From an uncultured Acidimicrobiales bacterium (GTDB lineage Bacteria; Actinomycetota; Acidimicrobiia; Acidimicrobiales; UBA10347), in NCBI GenBank assembly GCA_937942965.1, contig CALDGN010000306.1:1-23911 (forward strand): a stretch of 23,911 nt of DNA, in the 5' to 3' direction. Numbering within the stretch: the first letter of the stretch is position 1; each line of letters starts with the position of its first letter. Position numbers and translations under genes: made by a program. The notes beneath the pieces are model-generated. The model worked only from the letters and a program-made list of their open reading frames with translations. It was not told the origin of the DNA and made no database searches. Positions 8,805 to 15,098 of this stretch are shown in pieces.

Positions 8805-9317
8805 ATGGCCCGGGCGCTGGTGCTGAACGCAACGTATGAACCGTTGTCTGTTGTCAGCGAGCGCCGTGCTGTCGTACTCGTCCTCTACGAACGTGCCGAT
8901 GTCGTGCACGGCTCGGGCCGAGTGATCCGCTCTGCTCGCAGCGAGCTTGAGCTTCCGTCGGTCATTCGGCTTCGCAACTATGTGCGGGCGCCGCAACGCA
9001 GGTCGTGCGCCATCACCCGTCGGGGCGTGTTCGCTCGCGACGGCAACCGGTGTCAGTACTGCGGTGCACGGGCCGAGAACATCGACCACATCCAACCGCG
9101 TAGCCGAGGCGGTCAGCACGTGTGGGAGAACGTTGTGGCGGCATGCCGTGCGTGCAATACGCGTAAACGGGACCGTCTGCTGAGCGAGAACCGCATGCGT
9201 CTGATGACCGTGCCCAAGCCGCCCGGACGCTTTGCGTGGGTCCGCCAAGCGGTCGCCAACGTGCCCGACTCGTGGCTCGCCTACATCGAACCGGGCCAAG
9301 AAGCCGCCGCGAGCTAG
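8805..9317 (+). CDS. HNH endonuclease-like protein
   Basis: This 170-residue protein is of a common actinobacterial type that begins with ALVLNATYEPLSVVSERRAVVLVL. The HNH core lies at about residues 75-120: RDGNRCQYCG (Cys83, Cys86), the DH pair of ENIDHIQPRSRGG (Asp94, His95), HVWENVVAAC (Asn109) and CRACN (Cys114, Cys117). The four cysteines should bind a structural zinc ion, and the His/Asn residues form the ββα-metal nuclease site. The motifs are intact, so catalysis is plausible, but the biological substrate is unknown. The N-terminus at ATG 8805 matches the family and the nearby -10; the longer open frame from 8652 is not supported. The next gene starts 71 nt downstream with its own promoter. 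Confidence 0.88.
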   Translation: MARALVLNATYEPLSVVSERRAVVLVLYERADVVHGSGRVIRSARSELELPSVIRLRNYVRAPQRRSCAITRRGVFARDGNRCQYCGARAENIDHIQPRSRGGQHVWENVVAACRACNTRKRDRLLSENRMRLMTVPKPPGRFAWVRQAVANVPDSWLAYIEPGQEAAAS

Positions 9318-9353
9318 GCCCTGGCGCGTACGCCCGCTGCGATGCGGGGTGGG

Positions 9354-9381
9354 TTGAAACGGGCCGCACTACGACAACACT
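9354..9381 (+). promoter_or_regulatory. Leaderless promoter of the lipoate ligase-like gene
   Basis: TTGAAA (9354-9359), a 16-bp spacer and AACACT (9376-9381) end seven bases before ATG 9389. The -35 is good and the -10 is weak. Confidence 0.45.
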
Positions 9382-9388
9382 GCAACCC

Positions 9389-10048
9389 ATGCGGGTCGAG
9401 CATCACGAGGGAACGGCAGCTGAGCTACACGCGCTCGCCATGCCCGAAGGCGACGCGCCGCCCGCACTGTGGGTACTTCGCTCGACCGCTCCTGCACTCG
9501 TGATGGGAAGCGCCCAGCGCGAAACCGACTTCGATCTCGATGCGCTGCAGGCCGACGGCGTCGCACTCGCTCCTCGCCGTTCGGGTGGCGGCGCTGTGTT
9601 CATCGAACCGGCTGGCGTCGTGTGGGTTGACGTGCTCGCCCCTCGGGGCTCGGTCTATTGGTCTGACGACTTGGGTGAGACGTTCTTGCGGGTCGGGGAG
9701 CGGTGGCAGGCAGCGCTCAGTGAGCTAGGTGTCGCTAGTGAGATCGTTCGGGCATCGCCGGACCGTTCGCCTGAAGCTCGCCTGGCGTGTTGGGCCGGCC
9801 TGGGTTGGGGCGAAGTCACCGTCGATGGCGCCAAGATTGTTGGGCTATCGATGCGCCGGACCCGTTGGGGCGCCCGGATTCAAGGCATGGGCGTGATCGA
9901 CGCCAGCGCCGATCGGGCCCCGAAATGGCTGCACGGACTCGACGGCGAACAACGGCAGGCGCTCCGGGACCGCATCGGTCACGTGAGCCTCGAGATCGAT
10001 CGCGACGAACTCGAACGAGCCGTTCTCGCCGAACTCAGCCGCCCGTAG
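9389..10048 (+). CDS. Lipoate-protein ligase / octanoyltransferase family protein
   Basis: The 219-residue protein fits the BirA/LplA/LipB cofactor-transferase fold. RRSGGGAV at residues 63-70 is the substrate-binding loop of LplA/LipM-type enzymes. The segment ACWAGLGWGEVTVDGAKIVGLSMRR carries the conserved Lys149 in DGAKIVG and a Cys134 at a place resembling the LipM nucleophile. Such enzymes attach or transfer octanoyl or lipoyl groups to lipoyl domains. Ligase and transferase activities cannot be separated from this sequence, and the protein is shorter than typical LplA. ATG 9389 is used because it follows the promoter at 9354-9381 and starts just before the domain; the upstream open frame overlaps the HNH gene. 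Confidence 0.75.
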   Translation: MRVEHHEGTAAELHALAMPEGDAPPALWVLRSTAPALVMGSAQRETDFDLDALQADGVALAPRRSGGGAVFIEPAGVVWVDVLAPRGSVYWSDDLGETFLRVGERWQAALSELGVASEIVRASPDRSPEARLACWAGLGWGEVTVDGAKIVGLSMRRTRWGARIQGMGVIDASADRAPKWLHGLDGEQRQALRDRIGHVSLEIDRDELERAVLAELSRP

Positions 10049-10118
10049 GCCTGCCAGCCAGGCCGAGCCTCCCCACCGCCCGCCACAAGCTCCCCACCAG
10101 CCTCCACCGAGGCCACCT

Positions 10119-10158
10119 CTTCGCGCGGTCCGTGAACTCTCAAGGTGTCTGACCCCAC
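10119..10158. repeat. 40-bp direct repeat, copy 1
   Basis: This copy begins CTTCGCGCGGTC and ends CTGACCCCAC. It matches the second copy at 10186-10225 in 37 of 40 positions. It is intergenic, downstream of the lipoate ligase-like gene and upstream of the mraZ promoter. No transposase is nearby, so it looks like a dispersed intergenic element rather than an insertion sequence. Confidence 0.75.
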
Positions 10159-10185
10159 CAAAACCGTTGCAGTTGCAACAGGTCG

Positions 10186-10225
10186 CTTCGCGCGGTGCGT
10201 GAACTCTCAAGGGGACTGACCCCAC
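10186..10225. repeat. 40-bp direct repeat, copy 2
   Basis: This copy begins CTTCGCGCGGTG and ends CTGACCCCAC, 67 bp downstream of copy 1 in the same orientation, with three substitutions. A small inverted repeat (GTTGC 10166-10170, GCAAC 10175-10179) lies between the two copies. Confidence 0.75.
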
Positions 10226-10296
10226 GCGGCTTCGGGGGTGCGGAAGAAATTGTCGACGTGGAATCGTTGCAATCTCGGGGGTCTGAGGGAGTGGTG

Positions 10297-10331
10297 TGGG
10301 GAAATGTGGGGAAGAGTGTTGACGAGTGGGG
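10297..10331 (+). promoter_or_regulatory. MraZ-type operator (TGGGG boxes at 10-bp spacing)
   Basis: TGGGG occurs at 10297-10301, 10307-10311 and 10327-10331, with the degenerate TGTTG at 10317-10321 filling the remaining slot. The boxes therefore lie exactly 10 bp apart on one DNA face. MraZ is known to bind TGGG-containing boxes separated by 5-nt spacers upstream of its own gene. Less perfect GTG steps continue at 10337 and 10346. The boxes overlap the -35 of the promoter, which predicts autorepression. Confidence 0.75.
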
Positions 10332-10347
10332 CACCTGTGGTTAGTGT
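10319..10347 (+). promoter_or_regulatory. Main dcw cluster promoter upstream of mraZ
   Basis: TTGACG (10319-10324), a 17-bp spacer and TAGTGT (10342-10347) form the best promoter match in the window. Transcription should start near 10354, leaving a leader of about 110 nt before the mraZ GTG. The -35 lies inside the MraZ box array. Confidence 0.75.
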
Positions 10348-10465
10348 GACTCCTGTTGAGAAAGCGGACTGCCTCAGGCACCAGGGGACCAACCATGGTT
10401 TTCAGCGTTCATGAATCGCAGCACCGCAACTGGGCCGTCGGCCCGCTCTCTGGGATGGACTTTTC

Positions 10466-10888
10466 GTGGAATTCTTCGGCGCACACCAGCACCGCATTGA
10501 CGACAAGGGTCGTCTCGCGCTGCCTGCCGTCTTCCGCGACGGATTCGGTGACGAAAAGCTCTGCTTCATCGTCCCGGAACAAAGCCAGGGCTGCCTCACC
10601 GTCTACAACGCCGATGGTTTCCGGGCCATGGTCGAACGCCTCCAAGACGCCAAGCGCGCCGGCCGCTTCACCCAGCGCCAGCTCACCAACTTCATGGCCG
10701 CAGTCAGCCAGTCATCGATCGACTCGCAAGGCCGCATCAACCTGCCAGAACACCTGCGCAGCTACGCCAACCTCGACAAAGACGCCACGCTCATCGGCGC
10801 TGCCAACCACATCGCCATCTTCCCGGCCGATGTCCACAGCCCCGAAGCCGCACTCGAAGAACTCATCGACATCTCGGACCTCCTGTGA
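10466..10888 (+). CDS. mraZ: MraZ transcriptional regulator
   Basis: MraZ binds DNA as a ring-shaped oligomer and represses its own dcw operon. The 140-residue protein has the two expected SpoVT/AbrB-like repeats, each with the signature D-x-x-GR-x-x-LP: IDDKGRLALP near residues 11-20 and IDSQGRINLP in the second half. The N-terminus MEFFGAHQHRIDDKGR matches the family, which fixes the GTG start at 10466. A purine-rich GGGATGG lies seven bases before the start. The operator boxes with 10-bp spacing upstream support autoregulation. The gene is followed by a 355-nt leader before rsmH rather than an overlapping junction. Confidence 0.96.
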   Translation: MEFFGAHQHRIDDKGRLALPAVFRDGFGDEKLCFIVPEQSQGCLTVYNADGFRAMVERLQDAKRAGRFTQRQLTNFMAAVSQSSIDSQGRINLPEHLRSYANLDKDATLIGAANHIAIFPADVHSPEAALEELIDISDLL

Positions 10889-10980
10889 GCGCCGCCATGT
10901 TGATCCTCGACCCACCACACATCACTAACCCCAACCCCAGCACCGGAGCCACAACCAGCCGCGACGTACATCAGAGCAAC

Positions 10981-11007
10981 GGATGCGCCACCATGCATGG
11001 CGCATCC
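10981..11007 (+). promoter_or_regulatory. Perfect 10-bp hairpin in the mraZ-rsmH leader
   Basis: GGATGCGCCA (10981-10990) pairs without mismatch with TGGCGCATCC (10998-11007) across a 7-nt loop. No T-run follows, so it is not a canonical terminator. It is the first of several hairpins in the leader before rsmH. Confidence 0.6.
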
Positions 11008-11012
11008 ACACA

Positions 11013-11152
11013 GGAACCGACCCATGGGTCGTTTCCCGGAGAACACGATGGAGAGCCCCTACTCCGCCCGCTTGCCATCGAGTCTGTTTCGAAGAGAAAA
11101 TCGTTCAGACGCCCGTTCTTCGGGGAACGACCGATGGGTCGGTCCTCTGTTC
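11013..11152 (+). ncRNA. Structured leader upstream of rsmH, candidate mraW RNA motif
   Basis: Two hairpins share a loop-proximal ATGGGTCG. The first (11013-11036) has a CGACC stem closed by a CATG loop, extended by GGAA/TTCC pairing. The second (about 11122-11144) has CGACC, a GATG loop and GGTCG, extended by a GGGGA/TCCTC stem after a mismatch. GTTC precedes and follows the second hairpin (11115-11118 and 11149-11152), and either copy could pair with GAAC at 11125-11128, giving alternative folds. A GTCTG/CAGAC pair (11082-11086, 11106-11110) lies between them. Published work describes an actinobacterial mraW RNA motif, a hairpin with a conserved loop in leaders of mraW (rsmH) operons. Position and form fit that, but I could not run a covariance search. 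A 120-codon frame spans the region and is judged non-coding. Confidence 0.5.
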
Positions 11153-11243
11153 TTCGCAATCGCACCTTCGTCGCTGCGCTCCTCGGGGCGCTCTGCGGAT
11201 TGTTGTCTGTGAGCCTGGCTGCCCTTTGGACAGGGGAGCAGCG

Positions 11244-12230
11244 ATGAGCAGCTCCTTTGAGCACGAGCCCGTGATGCTGGAAGAGATCCTCGACGTCCTC
11301 GGTGACGTCCCTACTGGCGTCTACGTCGACGCCACCCTTGGCGGCGCCGGACACGCCACCGCACTCCTCGAGCGACGTGACGACATGTCGCTCATCGGCA
11401 TCGACCGTGATCCCATTGCCCGCCAGGCCGCGTCGGAACGCCTGGCACGCTTCGGCAATCGGGCCACGGTCGTCGCCGGTCGGTTCGATCAGATCGCAGA
11501 ACTCGTCGCCGGAAGTGGCCTTGTTGCCACGAGCGACGGCGTCGCTCCGGTCACCGGCGTTCTCTTCGACCTCGGCGTGTCATCGCCGCAGCTCGACGCA
11601 GCCGAGCGTGGTTTCAGCTATCGCCACGACGCCGCCCTCGACATGCGCATGAACCCCGATGATGCGGTCAGCGCAGCCGACATCGTCAACACCTGGTCGC
11701 ACGAAGACCTCACCCACCTGCTCCGCGACGGCGCTGACGAGCGCTTCGCATCTCGCATCGCGGCCCGCATCATCGACAACCGACCCATCGCGACGACCAG
11801 CGAACTCGCCGAGATCGTCGTCGCTGCGATTCCGGCCGCGACCCGCCGCACCGGCGGCCATCCCGCAAAACGCACCTTTCAAGCGCTGCGCATCGCGGTG
11901 AACGAAGAACTCGCACAAATTCCCACGGCGCTTCGTGACGCGATTGAACTTCTCGCGCCCCAGGGGCGAGGCGCCGTGCTTTCGTACCACTCGGGAGAAG
12001 ACAGGCTCGTGAAGCGAGCTATCGCCGAGGCCGAGTCGGGCGGCTGCACCTGCCCGCCTCGGCTTCCGTGCGCCTGCGGAGCCGAGAAGCTCGTCAAGAT
12101 CGTCCCGCCACGCCAGCGCACGGCGTCGGCTGACGAACAAGCGCGCAACACGCGCTCGACGAGCGCCCGGCTGCGCTGCTTCGAACGACAAGCCGTTGCC
12201 TCAGATCAGACTTCGGGCGGTGTCGCATGA
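11244..12230 (+). CDS. rsmH: 16S rRNA (cytosine-N4) methyltransferase RsmH (MraW)
   Basis: RsmH uses S-adenosylmethionine to methylate N4 of a cytosine in the decoding region of 16S rRNA. The 328-residue protein opens with EHEPVMLEEILDVL, then the SAM-binding motif YVDATLGGAGHATALL. GVLFDLGVSSPQLDAAERGFSYRHDAALDMRM and the GGHPAKRTFQALRIAVNEEL segment follow. The usual SFHSLEDR element reads SYHSGEDRLVKR, with Tyr and Gly substitutions. A Cys-containing GGCTCPPRLPCACG tail is normal for the family. ATG 11244 has AGGGGAG five bases upstream. The stop overlaps the next gene as ATGA. Confidence 0.95.
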   Translation: MSSSFEHEPVMLEEILDVLGDVPTGVYVDATLGGAGHATALLERRDDMSLIGIDRDPIARQAASERLARFGNRATVVAGRFDQIAELVAGSGLVATSDGVAPVTGVLFDLGVSSPQLDAAERGFSYRHDAALDMRMNPDDAVSAADIVNTWSHEDLTHLLRDGADERFASRIAARIIDNRPIATTSELAEIVVAAIPAATRRTGGHPAKRTFQALRIAVNEELAQIPTALRDAIELLAPQGRGAVLSYHSGEDRLVKRAIAEAESGGCTCPPRLPCACGAEKLVKIVPPRQRTASADEQARNTRSTSARLRCFERQAVASDQTSGGVA

Positions 12231-12667
12231 GCATGCTTGACGTCGCACGCGCTCACCTGAGCGTCGTACCCGAACACGAGCACGACCAGGTCGAAGAGGC
12301 CGAAGGCACCCGCTCATTCCGCGTTATCGACGGGTTCGATCGCGCTGCGCATTGGGCTCGCCTGCTCGGCACCACCCTGCTGGTCACGTTTGTCATCGGA
12401 CTTGTCGGGGCACTTGTTGTGCACGCATCCCTGATCGAAAACCAGCGAGCGCTCGACGACCAGCGACGCGCCATCAGCGGCCTCGAGGCGGACACCGAGG
12501 CCCTGCGACACGAGCTTGCTGAGCTCGAAGCTCCTGCCCGAATCGTCGCTGAGGCTCGGGACCTTGGCATGATCGACGCTCCGGCAGTGACGTACCTGCA
12601 AATCCCAGGCGGACTTCTCGACGAGCGAACGATCATCGTCGCCGAGAACCAACTCCAGACCGGATGA
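12227..12667 (+). CDS. FtsL-like divisome protein
   Basis: The 146-residue protein has the layout of FtsL: a cytoplasmic N-terminus of about 45 residues, one transmembrane helix (about 46-68, starting LLGTTLLVTFVIG), then a predicted coiled coil (NQRALDDQRRAISGLEADTEALRHELAEL, with heptad-like leucines), and a short extracytoplasmic tail containing ARDLGMIDAPAVTYLQIP. FtsL joins FtsB and FtsQ to activate FtsW-FtsI at the septum. FtsL sequences diverge strongly, so the call rests on topology and on position between rsmH and ftsI, and I leave the symbol blank. ATGA overlaps occur at both ends, which implies translational coupling. Confidence 0.8.
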   Translation: MSMLDVARAHLSVVPEHEHDQVEEAEGTRSFRVIDGFDRAAHWARLLGTTLLVTFVIGLVGALVVHASLIENQRALDDQRRAISGLEADTEALRHELAELEAPARIVAEARDLGMIDAPAVTYLQIPGGLLDERTIIVAENQLQTG

Positions 12668-15096
12668 CCACCCGTACGCCCTCGCGCGATCGGCGCCGTT
12701 CCAACGAGAACGCGACGCGGTCCGGCTCGCGCACACAGAGCGATAGCCGTCGCACTGGTCGTTCGGAACGACCCGCTGCACGTCGGGCCATGGAAGAACG
12801 GGCTCGCACGCAGCGCTCGGGCACGTCCACAAAGACGCGCTCAACCCAGAGCCGCACAACCCAGAACCGCTCAACCCAGAGCCGCACAACCCAGACTCGT
12901 TCGAAGTCGGCCCGCAGCACCGGGCGAACCAGCACGGAGCGGAACGCGAGCGCAAAGCGCAACGCTGGTGCCCAGAACCGCTCAACACAAAACCGCTCAA
13001 CGCAAAACCGAGCAACCCAGACCCGTGCAACCCAGACCCGTGCGAAAAAGTCTCAGCCCCGTCCCGCCACAGGCGCTCGCCCCGCAGGGCGGCGCCTGTT
13101 GGCGGTGCTGCTGATCATCGTCGCGTGCGCTGGCGCCTTGGTCTACCGACTCGTCGACTTGCAGCTCAACAACGCCGAGACCTTCGTCGAGATCGGCCGC
13201 CAGCAACGCTTCCGGACCGTGCAACTCGCCGGCGGTCGCGGCGATGTCCTCGACCGCAACGGCAACACGCTCGCCACATCGCTCCCGGCCACGTCGTTCT
13301 TCGTCGATCCCGAGTTCGTCGAGGACCCCATTCGCGACGCAGCACTTCTGGCGCCGCTGCTCGGCCGTCCCGAAGAAGACGTACGTGAGCTGCTCAGCCG
13401 CAACAGCCGTTTCGCGTGGCTGACCCGTCAGGTCAGCGATGCGACCGCAGCTCAGATTCTCGCCCTCGACATCCCCGGCGTGTTCACAACCGAAGAGCCG
13501 ACGCGCTTCCATCCGTCTGGCACCGCACTCGCACGTTCGGTGATCGGAAACGTTGATATCGACAGCCTCGGGCTGAGCGGCGTCGAGATGATCCACAACG
13601 AACTGCTCGAAGGCAAGCCCGGCGAGCTGTCGATCGAGATCGGCGTGAACGGGGACTGGATCCCCGGCGGCCCCGAGATCATCGAACCAGCCGTGCCCGG
13701 CGCTGACGTCGTGCTCACGCTCGACCGGTCCCTCCAATTCGAAGTCGAACGAGTCCTGACCCGTCAGGTCGAAGCAATGGATGCGCGCGGCGGCGTCGTG
13801 CTGGTGACGGAACCGTCAACGGGCGAGATCCTCGCCATGGCCAATGTCGTCCGCAACGACGAAGGCCAGGTCGTGTCGACCTCTCTGAACATGGCCACGA
13901 GCTGGGCGTTCGAGCCGGGCTCGGTCATGAAGGCAATGACCTTCGCGGGCGTGCTCGACGCGGGCATCGCCGACACCACGTCACGTATGACGGTGAACGA
14001 CACCTTCGAGCTCTACGACGCCGTGTTTACGGACTCGACGCCCCACGCTCCCGCCGACTGGACCGTTTCGGACATCGTCACCGTGTCCTCAAACGTCGGC
14101 ACGATCCACTGGGCCGAGCAGCTCGGCGGCGCACGCCTCGACCAGTACCTCCGTTCGTTCGGCTTCGGCCGGTCGACCGAACTCGGCTTCCCAGGCGAAA
14201 CGTCAGGCCTCATGATCGAGCCCGACATCTGGGGCGGCATCGCCACGGCGACGACCGCACTCGGACAGGGCATCTCGGTGACGCCAGCGCAGATGATTGC
14301 GGCCTACAACACCATCGCGAACGACGGTGTCTACACACCGCTGCAGCTCGTGCGAGAGGTTGTGCGCAGCGACGGCACACACGAAGTGCCTGCTCCGCCT
14401 GAACAGCACCGAGTTGTCTCAAGCGAGACCGCCCTCCAGGTCCAGGCGATGCTCGAAAGCGCCGTGTCGGTCGGTACCGGCACCAACGCCCAGGTCGAGG
14501 GATACCGGGTCGCTGGCAAGACGGGCACGGCCCGCAAGGCACTCGACGGGGGAGCGGGCTACGAAGACGGCGCCGGCAACTTCCGCTACATCGCGAGCTT
14601 CGCTGGGTTCCTGCCTGCTGACGATCCGCAGCTGTCGATTCTCGTCACGATCGATCAGCCGACGGCGACGATCTATGCCGGTCACGCTGCGGCACCTGCG
14701 TTCGCCGACATCGCAACGTTCGCTGTTCGCCACCTCAAGATCGCCCCACCGTCGACCGCCGGTGCCCAGCACAACGCCGTGCACGTCCCTGATCGCCTCG
14801 AAGAACGAGTGACCGGCGAAGTCGCCGAGGCTCCTGTACCCGAGGTGCCCGTTGTCGTGGAAGCCCAGGCGGACACCGCACCGCCCGCAGCACTCCCCGA
14901 GGTCGACGCGGCTCCCGCTCCCGCTGCGGACCCCGAACCGGCAGCGACTGAGGAGCCCGCTCCAGCCGTACCGATCGGGCAAGGTGTCGCACCGCAGCCG
15001 ATTGAAGCATCCGGCGAGGCGCTCCCGGCACTGGATGCCGGGACCCAAGGTCAAGCGGCTGGATTCGGAGATGTCGCCGTTGAGGAACAGGGCTAG
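12664..15096 (+). CDS. ftsI: Septal peptidoglycan transpeptidase (class B PBP, FtsI/PBP3)
   Basis: FtsI cross-links septal peptidoglycan with FtsW. The 810-residue protein is long for the family because of added ends. Residues 1-140 are a basic Arg/Thr/Ser/Gln region with two blocks of five pentapeptide repeats (residues 58-82 and 105-129). A transmembrane helix follows at about 144-163, then the dimerisation domain with the RGDVLDRNG motif. The transpeptidase domain has SVMK with Ser420 as nucleophile, SSN at 475-477 and KTGT at 619-622. After about residue 700 comes a Pro/Ala/Glu-rich tail of roughly 100 residues, with no PASTA domain visible. ATG 12664 overlaps the FtsL-like stop as ATGA. 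murE starts two bases after the stop. Confidence 0.95.
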   Translation: MTTRTPSRDRRRSNENATRSGSRTQSDSRRTGRSERPAARRAMEERARTQRSGTSTKTRSTQSRTTQNRSTQSRTTQTRSKSARSTGRTSTERNASAKRNAGAQNRSTQNRSTQNRATQTRATQTRAKKSQPRPATGARPAGRRLLAVLLIIVACAGALVYRLVDLQLNNAETFVEIGRQQRFRTVQLAGGRGDVLDRNGNTLATSLPATSFFVDPEFVEDPIRDAALLAPLLGRPEEDVRELLSRNSRFAWLTRQVSDATAAQILALDIPGVFTTEEPTRFHPSGTALARSVIGNVDIDSLGLSGVEMIHNELLEGKPGELSIEIGVNGDWIPGGPEIIEPAVPGADVVLTLDRSLQFEVERVLTRQVEAMDARGGVVLVTEPSTGEILAMANVVRNDEGQVVSTSLNMATSWAFEPGSVMKAMTFAGVLDAGIADTTSRMTVNDTFELYDAVFTDSTPHAPADWTVSDIVTVSSNVGTIHWAEQLGGARLDQYLRSFGFGRSTELGFPGETSGLMIEPDIWGGIATATTALGQGISVTPAQMIAAYNTIANDGVYTPLQLVREVVRSDGTHEVPAPPEQHRVVSSETALQVQAMLESAVSVGTGTNAQVEGYRVAGKTGTARKALDGGAGYEDGAGNFRYIASFAGFLPADDPQLSILVTIDQPTATIYAGHAAAPAFADIATFAVRHLKIAPPSTAGAQHNAVHVPDRLEERVTGEVAEAPVPEVPVVVEAQADTAPPAALPEVDAAPAPAADPEPAATEEPAPAVPIGQGVAPQPIEASGEALPALDAGTQGQAAGFGDVAVEEQG
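12835..12909 (+). repeat. Five 15-bp tandem repeats in ftsI, block 1
   Basis: The block encodes five successive pentapeptides of the form (N/S/T)R(S/T)TQ, the last one degenerate (TRSKS). The DNA units are close to CGCTCAACCCAGAGC and CGCACAACCCAGAAC, so both protein and DNA are repetitive. Confidence 0.8.
12976..13050 (+). repeat. Five 15-bp tandem repeats in ftsI, block 2
   Basis: This block encodes NRSTQ, NRSTQ, NRATQ, TRATQ and TRAKK, 66 bp after block 1. The intervening stretch is also Arg/Ser/Thr-rich but not regular. Confidence 0.8.
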
Positions 15097-15098
15097 CT

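Noticed and set aside
8327..8806. N-terminal extension of MoxR on the minus strand
   Set aside because: The 160 extra residues are low-complexity, antisense to the small 8453 gene, and lie upstream of a strong GGAGG site before GTG 8326.
10885..11247. A 120-codon frame overlapping mraZ as GTGA and rsmH as ATGA, with a hydrophobic C-terminal segment
   Set aside because: The overlaps imitate coupled genes, but codon use is mixed (including an AGA AAA stretch), the protein resembles nothing I know, and the duplicated hairpin motif lies in different frames. I treat the interval as an RNA leader. Conservation at protein level would change this.
12835..13050. CRISPR-like array
   Set aside because: The repeats are short, contiguous 15-bp units in frame within ftsI, with no unique spacers.
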